NCBI RefSeq assembly: GCF_002869745.1
Contig: NZ_PNOS01000046.1
Span: 1 to 37,336 of the forward strand
DNA from: Oceaniglobus roseus
GTDB lineage: Bacteria; Pseudomonadota; Alphaproteobacteria; Rhodobacterales; Rhodobacteraceae
Reading direction: 5' to 3'
Length of the DNA stretch: 37,336 bases
Part shown: piece after piece, positions 6,515 through 15,516 of the stretch
Numbering within the stretch: the stretch's first letter is position 1
How the letters are laid out: every line of letters begins with the position of its first letter
The notes under the pieces: model-generated
Seen by the model: only the letters and a program-made list of their open reading frames with translations
Database searches by the model: none
What the model was told of the DNA's origin: nothing
Position numbers and translations under genes: made by a program

Positions 6515-8236
6515 TCAGCGCATTTCCTCTGCGGGAGTGACGCCAAGGATACCAAGGCCCGCGGAAATGACAATGGAAACGGCCCGCGGCAGCGCGATTT
6601 TGCCCGCGGAAGCTGAATCGTTGCCTTCCTGCAAAAACCGGAGTGACGGATCGTCGTTGCCACGGTTCCAGAGCGCGTGGAAGTCCGACGCCAGTTCGTA
6701 GAGGTAGAAGGCGATCCGGTGCGGCTCGTTCGTGCGCGCCGCGATCTCGACCAGCCGCGGCCACTCCGCCAGCGTCTTCGCCACCTTCAGCTCGGCCGGG
6801 TCGGTCAGCACGGGGGTATCGGTCAGGGCGATCCCCTGCTCCTCCGCCTTCCGCAGGACCGAGCGGATGCGGGCATGGGCGTACTGGACGTAGAACACCG
6901 GGTTGTCCTTTGACTGTTCGACCGCCTTGGCGAAGTCGAAGTCGAGCGGCGCGTCGTTCTTCCGGGTCAGCATGACGAAGCGGGTGACGTCCGGCCCCAC
7001 CTGCTCGACCACGTCCGAGAGCGTGACGAAAGTGCCCGCCCGCTTGCTCATCTTGAAGGGCTCGCCGTTCTGGTAGAGCTTCACGAGCTGGGTCAGCTTG
7101 ATGTCGAGCGGCACGCGCCCCTCGGACAGGGCCGAGACCGCCGCCTTCATCCGCTTGACGTAGCCGCCGTGATCCGCGCCGAAGACGTCGATCAGCGCGT
7201 CGAAGCCCCTTTGCACCTTGTCGTAGTGATAGGCGATGTCGGGGGCGAAATAGGTCCACGACCCGTCCGACTTCTGCACCGGCCGGTCCACGTCGTCGCC
7301 GTGCGCGGTCGAGCGGAACAGCGTCTGCTCCCGCGCCTCCCAGTCCTCGGGCAGCTTGCCCTTCGGCGGCTCCAGCGTGCCTTCGTAGATCAGCCCCTTG
7401 GCCTTCAGGTCGTCGATGGCCGCCTCGATCTTGCCGGTGCCGTAAAGTGACTTCTCGGAATAGAAGCTGTCCATCTCGACGCCGAGCTTCTTCAGGTCGG
7501 CGCGGATCAGGTCCATCATCGCGTCGGTGGCGAACTCCCGCACCTCGTCCAGCCAGACCTCTTCGCCCTGGTCCACGAAGCGGTCGCCGACCTTCGCCTT
7601 CAGCGCCTCGCCGACCTCGATCAGGTAGTCGCCGGGATAGGTGCCCTCGGGCCAGTCCACGGTCAGGTCGTGGGCTTCGAGGTAGCGGTTGTAGACCGAG
7701 CGGGCCAGCACGTCGACCTGCGCGCCGCCGTCGTTGATGTAGTATTCCCGCGTCACGTCCCAGCCCGCATAGTCCAGCAGGCTCGCCAGCGCGTCGCCGA
7801 AGACCGCGCCCCGGGTGTGGCCGACGTGGAGCGGCCCCGTCGGGTTGGCCGAGACGTATTCGACCAGCACCCTGCGCCCCGCCCCGAGGGTCGAGCGGCC
7901 GAAACCGGGCTCGGTCAGCACCGTGGTCACGACCCCGGCCCAGATGTCGGGCGACAGCGTGAGGTTCAGGAAGCCCGGTCCCGCCACCTCGGCCCGGTCG
8001 ATCCGGGGGTCTTCCGCCAGTAGCCCCGCCAGCGCTTCGGCAATGTCGCGCGGCTTCATCCGCGCGGGCTTGGCCAACACCATCGCGGCGTTGGTCGCCA
8101 TGTCGCCGTGGGCCTTGTCGCGCGGCGGCTCCACCGTCACCGGGGCGGTGTCCAGGCCGCCGGGCAGGCGTCCGTCGGCCACCAGCGTGTCGATGGAAGA
8201 GATCACGAGCGCGCGGATATCGGCGAAGAGGTTCAT
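6515..8236 (-). CDS. argS: Arginyl-tRNA synthetase
   Basis: The product (573 aa) is a class I aminoacyl-tRNA synthetase charging tRNA-Arg. The N-terminal Add1 domain is followed by the nucleotide-binding signature [12 protein letters not shown] (HVGH at 137-140) and the [12 protein letters not shown] loop (KMSK at 395-398). A C-terminal helical anticodon-binding domain ends in the VTPAEEMR motif. The ATG at 8236 ([11 protein letters not shown]) is preferred over the upstream ATG at 8284, because family homology starts there. It is the first gene of the leftward argS-to-scpB series. The 114-base gap upstream separates it from the antiporter gene, which is on the same strand. Confidence 0.96.
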   Translation of the reverse strand: MNLFADIRALVISSIDTLVADGRLPGGLDTAPVTVEPPRDKAHGDMATNAAMVLAKPARMKPRDIAEALAGLLAEDPRIDRAEVAGPGFLNLTLSPDIWAGVVTTVLTEPGFGRSTLGAGRRVLVEYVSANPTGPLHVGHTRGAVFGDALASLLDYAGWDVTREYYINDGGAQVDVLARSVYNRYLEAHDLTVDWPEGTYPGDYLIEVGEALKAKVGDRFVDQGEEVWLDEVREFATDAMMDLIRADLKKLGVEMDSFYSEKSLYGTGKIEAAIDDLKAKGLIYEGTLEPPKGKLPEDWEAREQTLFRSTAHGDDVDRPVQKSDGSWTYFAPDIAYHYDKVQRGFDALIDVFGADHGGYVKRMKAAVSALSEGRVPLDIKLTQLVKLYQNGEPFKMSKRAGTFVTLSDVVEQVGPDVTRFVMLTRKNDAPLDFDFAKAVEQSKDNPVFYVQYAHARIRSVLRKAEEQGIALTDTPVLTDPAELKVAKTLAEWPRLVEIAARTNEPHRIAFYLYELASDFHALWNRGNDDPSLRFLQEGNDSASAGKIALPRAVSIVISAGLGILGVTPAEEMR

Positions 8237-8350
8237 CGGAAGGGGTCCTGCGTGGTTCCGGCGCGGTTTATCACGCCCCGGCACGGGGTCAACAACGGGC
8301 AGCGTCGCAGGCCGCCCGAAGCGCCTCGCCCCCCCAGCCGCGCGCGACCG

Positions 8351-10225
8351 TCAGATCGCCGCCGCTGCCTTCTGCTCCTCTCCTTCTTCCTGCACCTCCT
8401 CGGGGCGCGGCATCTCGGGCGCGTCGGCGGCGACCATCGACACCAGCCGCATCCCCGCCTCGCCCTTGAACTCCTCGCGCTGCTTCTCGCCGAGCGGGCG
8501 GAACTTGCCCGACGCACTGATGTGGCCCAGCAGGATCGCGTCGGGCCAGGTCTCCTGCCAGCGCGCGAAGGGGAACTCCTCGGTCAGCCGCGTCGCGCGG
8601 ATCCGCCAGAGCTGCCAGATCTTCGCGTTCAGCGCCTCGTAGGTCTCGCCCCGCGCCATGATCCGTCCGCCCAGCGTCGGCGGCAGCTGGTAGCGCGTGA
8701 ACTCCGACTTCTCGCGGCCCAGCTGGTACACGTTCTCGCGCCCGAACTCCGGCGCCAGCTCGGTCGCGACGAGGGTGTTGTAGGCGTCGTTGTCGGTCGC
8801 CGCGATCACGGTGCCGAAGCTGGCCAGCTCCACCCGGTGCTCCGCCGCCTCGGACAGGATGTCGCCGAAGAAGGTCGGAATGCCCGCCGCCCGCGCCCGC
8901 GTCAGGTGGCTGCGGTTCGGATCGGCGATCATCACCGGCACCTCGTGCTTCTTCAGCACCTCCGCCAGCGCCACGCTCCAGTGCGAGCCGCCGATCAGCA
9001 GAACGCCGGGCGTCCCGGAGGCGACGACGTCCAGACCCTTGGCGAAGGGGGCCAGCGTGAAGCCGTGGACCACCACCGTCGCCGCCACCAGCACGAAGGC
9101 GAGCGGCCCTATCAGCGCCCCGTCCGCGACCCCGAGATCGGCCAGCCGCGTGCCGAACAGGCCCGCCACCGCCACCAGAACCACGCCCCGCGGCCCGGTG
9201 AAGGCGACCAGCACCCGCTCGCGCCAGGGAATGTCGGTCGAGGCGAGCGCCGTCAGCACCGTCAGCGGCCGCACCACCAGCACCACCGCGGCGACGAAGA
9301 CCAGCGCCCGCCAGTCGAGGCGCGCAAGCTGCGAGAAGTCGAGGCTGGCGGCCAGCAGGATGAACACGCCCGAGACAAGGAGGATCGTCGCCTGCTCCTT
9401 GAACCGACGCAGGTCGTCGAAGGAGGCGAGGTTGGCGTTGGCGATGACGATCCCCATGACCGTGACCGCCAGCAGCCCGCTTTCGTGAAGCACCCCGTCG
9501 CAGAGCGCGAAAACCCCGAGCAGCACGACGAAGAGCAGCGGCACCTTCATGTACTCGGGCACCATCGCGCGGGAATAGGCCTTGGCCAGCCCCCAGCCCG
9601 CCGCGGCGCCCAGCACCGTGGCCAGGCCGATCCCGAGGATGAACTCGAACGCCGCCTCCCCCGCCGGAACATCGGCGTTCAGCACCACGACCACCTCGAA
9701 GGCCAGCACCGCGGCCAGCGCGCCGATGGGATCGTTCAGGATCGCCTCCCACTGGAGCAGCGCGGCGGGGCGGCGCGACAGCCGCGCGGTCCTGAGCAGC
9801 GGCGCGATGACGGTCGGCCCGGTGACGATCATCAGCCCGCCGAACACCGCCGAGCTTTCCCAGCTGAGCCCCGCGCCGTATTTCAGCGCCAGCGTCGACA
9901 ACAGCCAGCCCAGCGGCGCGCCGATGAAGACCAGCCGTTTCACCCCCTCGGCCGCATCGCGCAGCGAATGGAGGTTCAGCGTCAGCCCGCCCTCGAACAG
10001 GATCACCGCCACGGCGAGCGAGATCATCGGCCCCGTCAGCGGCCCGATGTCCCGGTCGGGGTCGAACAGCCCGAAGGCCGGCCCGACGAGGATCCCCGCC
10101 GCCAGCATCAGCACGATCGCAGGCAGGCGCAGCTTCCAGGCCAGCCATTGCGAGCCCACGCCCAGCACGCCCACCAGCGCCAGCGCCGCCACCGGCCCGA
10201 GGGCCCCTTCCGCTCCGGTCGCCAT
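8351..10225 (-). CDS. Cation/proton antiporter (CPA family) with TrkA-N/RCK domain
   Basis: The product (624 aa) has about 12-13 membrane segments in its first 400 residues. These include the Na+/H+ exchanger-type RLPAIVLMLAAGILVGP and VILFEGGLTLNL blocks and the TGPTVIAPLL and FTGPRGVVLVAVAGLFG segments. A Rossmann-like nucleotide-binding region starts at VLLIGGSHWSVALAEVL, followed by a soluble tail ending in a Glu-rich stretch and Ala-Ala-Ile. The family exchanges K+ or Na+ for protons, and the RCK-like domain suggests ligand gating. The ATG at 10225 is supported by GGAGG ten bases upstream. It is divergent from the alpha-glucosidase gene across a 123-base gap. Substrate ion cannot be told from sequence. 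Confidence 0.9.
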   Translation of the reverse strand: MATGAEGALGPVAALALVGVLGVGSQWLAWKLRLPAIVLMLAAGILVGPAFGLFDPDRDIGPLTGPMISLAVAVILFEGGLTLNLHSLRDAAEGVKRLVFIGAPLGWLLSTLALKYGAGLSWESSAVFGGLMIVTGPTVIAPLLRTARLSRRPAALLQWEAILNDPIGALAAVLAFEVVVVLNADVPAGEAAFEFILGIGLATVLGAAAGWGLAKAYSRAMVPEYMKVPLLFVVLLGVFALCDGVLHESGLLAVTVMGIVIANANLASFDDLRRFKEQATILLVSGVFILLAASLDFSQLARLDWRALVFVAAVVLVVRPLTVLTALASTDIPWRERVLVAFTGPRGVVLVAVAGLFGTRLADLGVADGALIGPLAFVLVAATVVVHGFTLAPFAKGLDVVASGTPGVLLIGGSHWSVALAEVLKKHEVPVMIADPNRSHLTRARAAGIPTFFGDILSEAAEHRVELASFGTVIAATDNDAYNTLVATELAPEFGRENVYQLGREKSEFTRYQLPPTLGGRIMARGETYEALNAKIWQLWRIRATRLTEEFPFARWQETWPDAILLGHISASGKFRPLGEKQREEFKGEAGMRLVSMVAADAPEMPRPEEVQEEGEEQKAAAAI

Positions 10226-10348
10226 GCCGATCCTTCCTCCGCCACACAGAAAAGTGCCCCGGACCTGCATCGGATCCCGGGGCCTGCGGGCTTGCAGCCC
10301 GGCCCCAGTCATCCTAGCCCTTCCGGCGCGCCTCTCAAGGAGACACGG

Positions 10349-11920
10349 ATGAAACAGACGGACCAGACGCCCTGGTGGCAGGACGGCATCATCTACCAGA
10401 TCTACCCCCGCTCGTTCCAGGACAGCGACGGCGACGGGGTGGGCGACCTGAACGGCATCGCCCGGCGCCTCGACCACCTGGTCGACCTCGGCGTCGACGC
10501 GGTCTGGATCTCGCCGATCTATCCCTCGCCCGGAAAGGACGCAGGCTACGACGTGTCGGACTACTGCGGGATCGACCCGCTGTTCGGCACGCTGGCGGAT
10601 TTCGACGCGCTGGTGGCCGCCGCCCACGGGCGCGGCCTGAAGGTGCTGATGGACTTCGTGCCGTCACACTCGTCCGACCGGCACCCCTGGTTCCTCGAAA
10701 GCCGGTCGTCGCGCGACAACCCGAAGCGCGACTGGTACGTCTGGCGCGATGCCAGGCCCGACGGCAGCCCGCCGAACAACTGGATCTCCGAATTCGCCGG
10801 GCCCGCCTGGACCTGGGACGAGGCCACGGGGCAGTACTGGCTGAACATCTACCTGCCCGAACAGCCCGCGCTGAACTGGAGGAACCCCGATGTGCGACAG
10901 GCGATGTACGACGCCATGCGCTTCTGGTTCGACCGCGGCGTCGACGGCTTCCGCGTCGATGCGGCCGAGCACCTGGCCCCCGACGACCGCCTGCGGGACA
11001 ACCTGCCGAACCCCGACTGGACCGAGGACATGGGCCCCGCCCGCTCGCTCTTCCGCACCTTCTCCTCGCACCAGCCCGCGGGCTTCGACGCGGTGCACGA
11101 GATGCGCGCCGTCGCCGACGAGTACGAGGACCGGGTGCTGGTGGGCGAGGCCTATGGCACGCTCGACGAGGTGGTGCAGTACTACGGGCGCGACCTGAAG
11201 GGCTTCCACCTGCCCTTCAACTTCGAGCTCATCAACGCCCCCTGGGACGCGCGCCACATCGCCGGGTACATCGACACCTACGAGGCCGCGATCCCCAAAG
11301 GCGGCTGGCCCAACTGGGTGCTCGGCAACCACGACAGGAAGCGCATCGCCTCCCGCGTCGGCCAGGCCCAGGCGCGGGTCGCGGCGATGCTGCTGCTGAC
11401 CCTCCGGGGCACGCCGACGCTCTACCAGGGCGACGAACTCGGGCTCGAGAACGGCCACGTGCCACCCGAGATGGTGCAGGACCCCTGGGAGAAGAACGTG
11501 CCGGGCTTCGGCCTCGGCCGTGACCCGGTGCGCATGCCGATCCCCTGGGACGACACCGAGGGGCGCGGCTTCACCACCGGCACGCCGTGGCTGCCCGTGG
11601 CCGACGGACCCTCGGTCATCGACCAGCGCGGCGCCGAAACGACGATGCTGACCCTCACCCAGCGGATGATCGCGCTGCGCCGTGCCGAAATCACGCTGCG
11701 GCGCGGGGAATACCGGCGGCTCCACGGCGACGACCATGTCCTCGTCTTCGCCCGGGATCGCGAGGACGCGCGGCTCGTCGTGGCGCTGAACTTCACCGAC
11801 CGCGACCAGCTGGTCGCGTTGGAGGGCACGCCCCTGCTCTCGACCGTTCCGGGCGAGCTGCCGGAGACGGCGCCGGGGAGTCTCAGGGCGAACGAGGGGC
11901 TGGTGCTGCGGGTGCGGTGA
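10349..11920 (+). CDS. Alpha-glucosidase, GH13 family (oligo-1,6-glucosidase/AglA type)
   Basis: The product (523 aa) hydrolyses alpha-glucosidic bonds of small sugars and has no signal peptide, so it acts in the cytosol. GH13 landmarks are DGIIYQIYPRSF at the N-terminus and DFVPSHSSD. The catalytic trio is GFRVDAAEHL (nucleophile D204), VGEAYG (acid/base E267) and GNHD (D329). The QGDELGL motif and a short C-terminal beta domain follow. AAGGAG lies about 7 bases before the ATG. The leader contains a GC-rich hairpin (GGGGCC 10279-10284 with GGCCCC 10301-10306). No sugar transporter or regulator is beside it, so the natural substrate (sucrose, maltose or other alpha-glucosides) is open. Confidence 0.93.
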   Translation: MKQTDQTPWWQDGIIYQIYPRSFQDSDGDGVGDLNGIARRLDHLVDLGVDAVWISPIYPSPGKDAGYDVSDYCGIDPLFGTLADFDALVAAAHGRGLKVLMDFVPSHSSDRHPWFLESRSSRDNPKRDWYVWRDARPDGSPPNNWISEFAGPAWTWDEATGQYWLNIYLPEQPALNWRNPDVRQAMYDAMRFWFDRGVDGFRVDAAEHLAPDDRLRDNLPNPDWTEDMGPARSLFRTFSSHQPAGFDAVHEMRAVADEYEDRVLVGEAYGTLDEVVQYYGRDLKGFHLPFNFELINAPWDARHIAGYIDTYEAAIPKGGWPNWVLGNHDRKRIASRVGQAQARVAAMLLLTLRGTPTLYQGDELGLENGHVPPEMVQDPWEKNVPGFGLGRDPVRMPIPWDDTEGRGFTTGTPWLPVADGPSVIDQRGAETTMLTLTQRMIALRRAEITLRRGEYRRLHGDDHVLVFARDREDARLVVALNFTDRDQLVALEGTPLLSTVPGELPETAPGSLRANEGLVLRVR

Positions 11921-11967
11921 CGCGCCATCCGCCCCCGTCTGCGGCGTCGGCGCCCGCGACAGGCTTC

Positions 11968-12061
11968 GGGAGCCTCCGGCGGGGATATTTGGAAAGCAAA
12001 GATGGGGGGCGCCGTCTCCTGTCCATCTTTGCTTCCATAAATATCCCCGCCGGAGGCTCCC
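11968..12061. terminator. Large inverted repeat between convergent genes, built from two copies of a dispersed motif
   Basis: The left arm (11968-12005) and right arm (12023-12061) are nearly perfect reverse complements of about 38 bp, with a 17-base loop and one small mismatch/bulge in the middle. Each arm contains the AT-rich CATCTTTGCTTCC...AAATAT motif also found at 27.8 and 31.96 kb, next to a GC-rich GGAGCCTCCGGCGGGG block. The position between the convergent GH13 and dgt genes suggests a bidirectional transcription stop. The outer ends of the hairpin lack a clean T-run. Confidence 0.8.
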
Positions 12062-12113
12062 GCACGCTCCGCCGGCGCTCCGGTCCGGTCGGGGCGGAGC
12101 GGCCGACAGGGGC

Positions 12114-13310
12114 TCAGTCCTTCAGCCGCGCCCCGAGCACATGGGGCGTCGCCACCGCCGAGCCGAGGTCGGAGCCGCCCAGAAGCTGCACGTGGCACTG
12201 AATCGCGAAACGGTCGGTCATGCCGGCGATGTAGTCGGCGACGATCCGCGCCAGCGCCGTCTCGTCCCGCGCCTCGGCCACGTCCTTGCGCCACTGCTTC
12301 GGCAGGAGGTCGGTGCGCTCCATGAACAGCGGGAACAGGTCCTCGATCTTCTGCGTGACCTCGCGGCGCATCACCACCACCGGCGCGGCGCGGTACATGC
12401 GGTCGAACAGGAACTGCCGGATCACCTTCAGGTCGGTCCAGACCGCGTCGGAGAAGCGGACCACGGGCCGCCCCGCCTCGCGCACGGCCTGCGCGCTGTC
12501 CGGAGCAAGCTCGGCCAGACGGGCGCGGGCCTGGCCGATCACGTCCTCGACCAGCAGGCCGAAGAAGCGGCGCAGCGCCTCGTGGCGGCGGCGGTAGTAG
12601 TTCAGGCCGGGATATCTCGCATCCACCTCGCCGAAGCAGCGGTCGAGCAGCGGCATCCGCGCCAGCTCGTCCGTGTCGAACAGCTCGGCCCTCAGGCCGT
12701 CGTGCAGGTCGTGGTTGTTGTAGGCGATGTCGTCGGCCAACGCCGCGACCTGCGCCTCGGCGCCGGCATAGGTGTAGAGTTCCAGGTCGTGCCGGGCGTT
12801 GTAGTCGGCCAGCGCGTAGGGGATGTCGCCGGTCACGGGGCCGTTGTGCTTGGCGATGCCTTCCAGCGTTTCCCATGTCAGGTTCAGCCCGTCGAAATCG
12901 GCATAGTGCCGCTCGAGCGAGGTGACGATGCGGATCGCCTGCGCGTTGTGGTCGAACCCGCCGTAGGGCGCCATCAGCGCCTGGAGCGCCTCTTCCCCGG
13001 TGTGGCCGAAGGGCGGATGGCCGAGGTCGTGCGCCAGCGCGATCGCTTCGGTCAGCTCGGCATTCAGCCCAAGGACGCCCGCGATGGTGCGCGCCACCTG
13101 CGCGACCTCGATCGAATGGGTCAGGCGGGTGCGGAAGTAATCGCCCTCGTGCTCGATGAACACCTGGGTCTTGTGCTTGAGGCGCCGGAAGGCCGAGGCG
13201 TGGATGATCCGGTCGCGGTCGCGCTGGAAGCAGCTGCGGAAGGTGCTTTCCTCTTCGGGGTGAAGGCGCCCCCGGCTCTGGTCGGGCGCGGAGGCATAGG
13301 GCGCGTGCAT
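12114..13310 (-). CDS. dgt: Deoxyguanosinetriphosphate triphosphohydrolase-like protein (HD domain)
   Basis: The product (398 aa) belongs to the type 2 dGTPase-like family, which cleaves dNTPs to the nucleoside and triphosphate and may control dNTP pools. The N-terminus has the RGRLHPEEESTFRSCFQRD and RIIHASAFRRLKHKTQVF signature. The HD metal site is H65 (RLTHSIEV) and H94-D95 (AHDLGHPPFGHTGE), with a later conserved ADDIAYNNHDL. Length is normal for the alphaproteobacterial form. It is divergent from erpA over 81 bases, a pairing often seen in alphaproteobacteria. The exact nucleotide preference cannot be read from sequence. Confidence 0.93.
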   Translation of the reverse strand: MHAPYASAPDQSRGRLHPEEESTFRSCFQRDRDRIIHASAFRRLKHKTQVFIEHEGDYFRTRLTHSIEVAQVARTIAGVLGLNAELTEAIALAHDLGHPPFGHTGEEALQALMAPYGGFDHNAQAIRIVTSLERHYADFDGLNLTWETLEGIAKHNGPVTGDIPYALADYNARHDLELYTYAGAEAQVAALADDIAYNNHDLHDGLRAELFDTDELARMPLLDRCFGEVDARYPGLNYYRRRHEALRRFFGLLVEDVIGQARARLAELAPDSAQAVREAGRPVVRFSDAVWTDLKVIRQFLFDRMYRAAPVVVMRREVTQKIEDLFPLFMERTDLLPKQWRKDVAEARDETALARIVADYIAGMTDRFAIQCHVQLLGGSDLGSAVATPHVLGARLKD

Positions 13311-13324
13311 CGTTCAGCCAGTTC

Positions 13325-13353
13325 TTGTGAGCCACTCCTGCGGGCCATATATT
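13325..13353 (+). promoter_or_regulatory. Predicted sigma-70-type promoter of erpA
   Basis: TTGTGA (13325-13330) and TATATT (13348-13353) are separated by exactly 17 bp in the dgt-erpA divergent gap. This predicts a start near 13360 and a leader of about 30 bases. No iron-responsive box was recognised. Confidence 0.55.
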
Positions 13354-13391
13354 GCAAGGCGACCGACAGTAAAACCGTGAAAGGTTGCGCC

Positions 13392-13724
13392 ATGGACCTG
13401 ACCCTGCCCCCCAAAGTGACCGACCGCGCCTTCGCCCGTCTGGCCGAGATTGCCGAGTCCGCGGGCGCGCCGCAATCCCTGCGCGTCGCGGTCGAGGGCG
13501 GCGGCTGCTCGGGCTTCCAGTACGAGATCAAGCTGGACGAGCCGGCCGAGGACGACCTGGTGCTGGAGAAGGACGGCCAGAAGGTGCTGGTCGACAGCGT
13601 CTCCCTGCCCTTCCTGACCGGCGCGGTGATCGACTTCTCCGAAGAGCTGATCGGTGCGCGTTTCGTCATCGACAACCCCAACGCCACCTCCTCTTGCGGC
13701 TGCGGCACGTCGTTTTCGATGTGA
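13392..13724 (+). CDS. erpA: Iron-sulfur cluster insertion protein ErpA (HesB/IscA family)
   Basis: The product (110 aa) is an A-type carrier that receives Fe-S clusters from the assembly machinery and passes them to client enzymes. The three cluster-binding cysteines are present: C39 in GGGCSGFQY, and C102 and C104 in SSCGCGTSFSM at the C-terminus. The IDNPNATSSCGCG ending is the usual family form. It starts at ATG 13392 and has its own likely promoter, divergent from dgt. No isc/suf genes are in the window, so it is a stand-alone carrier here. Confidence 0.94.
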   Translation: MDLTLPPKVTDRAFARLAEIAESAGAPQSLRVAVEGGGCSGFQYEIKLDEPAEDDLVLEKDGQKVLVDSVSLPFLTGAVIDFSEELIGARFVIDNPNATSSCGCGTSFSM

Positions 13725-14252
13725 CGCGGCCGGGCCGTTGCCCGGGCGACGGGAGCGTTGCATCGGCCGACGGGCAGCGATGGCTCGAAATCCGGTTCAA
13801 CATTTTGTTTCCGCAACCTCGAATTGAGTATGGGAATCCCGACTGGCTGCAACGGAGCGAAGCTGGCAGGCTTTTTCCAGAGGCACCCCGCAGGTGCCGA
13901 TTTTCACGGGAAAGCCAGGGCCATGCTCATTTCGGCAGGCGGTTTCGATTACGCAGGACCAGATTACGGGAACGTCCGGGACATGACAGGGGCAGGAGCG
14001 TCCGGCGGCACCCCATCCTCTGCGCCACCGCGGGACGCGCCCGCGCGATCCTTCGATACGGCCATGGATGTGATCCTGCCCGCCCCCGCAATTGGCAGCG
14101 TACCGGACAACGCGTCGCGCCCAGCCTGAGCGTCACCGGGGCGCCGCAGGGTGTCTCTCCCGTGGCACACAGGGGCGGCATCGGGACGCGCCCATCTTGC
14201 AATCGCCTCGCGCTCCGCGCAGCTAGCGTCATGGGCTGACCGGAGCGATTTC
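13725..14252. other. 528-base gap without a supported gene
   Basis: Between erpA and the GtrA-like gene the sequence is locally more mixed in base composition. A plus-strand open frame at 13758-14129 (123 codons) has no plausible Shine-Dalgarno sequence, no recognisable motif and an unnatural Ser/Gly/Pro-rich translation, so I do not call it. Long open frames on the other strand look like composition artefacts. I see no clear terminator after erpA and no known RNA fold. Confidence 0.5.
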
Positions 14253-14651
14253 TTGCAATTCATCCGTTTCTGTCTCGTCGGCGGCGTCGGGTTCGTCGTG
14301 GACGCGGGGCTGATGCTGACGGGGCTCTGGCTGGGGTTCGGCCCGCTCTGGACGCGCATCGTGTCGATCGCCGCGGCGGGGCTGACGACCTGGCAGATCA
14401 ACCGCAACTGGACCTTTGCCCACCAGTCGGGCGGCAACGGCGCCGCGCGGCAGGCGCGCGAGGCGCTGCGCTATGGCTTCGTGCAGGTCTGCGGGGCGCT
14501 GGTGAACTACGGCGTCTTCGCCATGGTCGTCACCCTGCTGGAACGCACCACCTTCGCCGCGATGGCGGGGCTGGTCGCCGGGTCGACCTGTTCGCTGGTG
14601 CTGAACTTCCTCGGCGCCAAGTATCTGGTCTTCCGCGGCAACGGCGCGTAG
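14253..14651 (+). CDS. GtrA-like multi-pass membrane protein
   Basis: The product (132 aa from TTG 14253) is a four-helix integral membrane protein of the GtrA family. The segments are FIRFCLVGGVGFVVDAGLM, IVSIAAAGLTTWQINRNWTF, YGFVQVCGALVNYGVFAMVV and LVAGSTCSLVLNFLGAKYLVF. The family-typical N-R-x-W-T-F and N-F-x-x-x-K-Y-x-V-F motifs end helices 2 and 4. GtrA proteins help move undecaprenyl-linked sugars across the inner membrane. The TTG is chosen because GGAG stands 8 bases upstream and it gives the normal family length; the frame could extend to an ATG at 14151, but that extension has no homology. It is followed closely by xth. No partner glycosyltransferase is nearby. Confidence 0.85.
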   Translation: MQFIRFCLVGGVGFVVDAGLMLTGLWLGFGPLWTRIVSIAAAGLTTWQINRNWTFAHQSGGNGAARQAREALRYGFVQVCGALVNYGVFAMVVTLLERTTFAAMAGLVAGSTCSLVLNFLGAKYLVFRGNGA

Positions 14652-14682
14652 GACTGGGGCAGCCAGCCGAGGAGGGCCGCCC

Positions 14683-15462
14683 GTGAAGATCGCCACCTTC
14701 AACATCAACGGCATCAAGGCGCGCATCGGCGCGCTGTCGGACTGGCTGGACGAACAGACCCCGGACGTGGCGATCCTGCAGGAGATCAAGTCGGGCGACG
14801 ATGTCTTCCCGCGCGATCACTTCGAGGACAAGGGTTATGCCGTCCACACCCACGGCCAGAAGGGCTTCAACGGCGTCGCCATCCTGTCGCGGCTGCCGCT
14901 CGAGGACGTGAGCCACGGCCTGCCCGGCGACGACACGGACGAGCAGGCGCGCTGGATCGAGGCGACGGTGATCGGCGAGAGGGCGGTGCGGCTCTGCGGG
15001 CTCTACCTGCCGAACGGCAACCCGGCGCCGGGGCCGAGGTACGACTACAAGCTGGCCTGGATGGCGCGGCTGGAGGCGCGCGCGAGGGAGCTGCTGGCGT
15101 CCGAGGAGCCCGCGCTGATGGCCGGTGACTACAACGTGATCCCTCAGGACGAGGATGCCGCCCGCCCCGAGGCCTGGCGCGAGGACGCCCTCGCCCTGCC
15201 CGCCAGCCGCGCCGCGTTCCGCCGGATCCTGAACCTCGGCTTCACCGAGGCGTTCCGCGCCGAGACCCAGGGCCCGGGCCACTATTCGTTCTGGGACTAC
15301 CAGGCAGGGGCCTGGAACCGGAACGACGGCATCCGCATCGACCACGTCCTGATGACCCCGCAATGCGCCGACCTGATGAGCCGCTGCTGGATCGAGCGCG
15401 AGCTGCGCGGGCGCGAGAAGCCCTCGGATCACGTTCCGGTGTGGGTTGAATTGGCGGCCTGA
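14683..15462 (+). CDS. xth: Exodeoxyribonuclease III / AP endonuclease
   Basis: The product (259 aa) is a Mg-dependent exonuclease-endonuclease-phosphatase fold enzyme that cuts at abasic sites in base-excision repair. Motifs are KIATFNINGIKAR (residues 2-14), ILQEIKSGD with the metal-binding Glu, LYLPNGNP, the MAGDYNVIPQDEDAA block and RIDHVLMT, with KPSDHVPVWVEL at the C-terminus holding the catalytic Asp-His. The start is GTG at 14683 behind GAGGAGGGC. It lies 31 bases after the GtrA-like gene and may share its transcript. Both the length and the full motif set are normal. Confidence 0.95.
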   Translation: MKIATFNINGIKARIGALSDWLDEQTPDVAILQEIKSGDDVFPRDHFEDKGYAVHTHGQKGFNGVAILSRLPLEDVSHGLPGDDTDEQARWIEATVIGERAVRLCGLYLPNGNPAPGPRYDYKLAWMARLEARARELLASEEPALMAGDYNVIPQDEDAARPEAWREDALALPASRAAFRRILNLGFTEAFRAETQGPGHYSFWDYQAGAWNRNDGIRIDHVLMTPQCADLMSRCWIERELRGREKPSDHVPVWVELAA

Positions 15463-15516
15463 GGGCACTTTATCCTGTCCTGGACGTTGTGCGGTGAATT
15501 GTTCAGGAGGTTTGTC

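Noticed and set aside
8108-10348. Plus-strand open frame running into the GH13 gene, suggesting a 1270-residue protein
   Set aside because: The first 747 codons are antisense to argS and the antiporter with shadow-type composition. GH13 homology and an AAGGAG site begin at 10349.
13758-14129. 123-codon open frame after erpA
   Set aside because: It has no Shine-Dalgarno sequence, no recognisable motif and a Ser/Gly/Pro-rich translation without secondary-structure logic.
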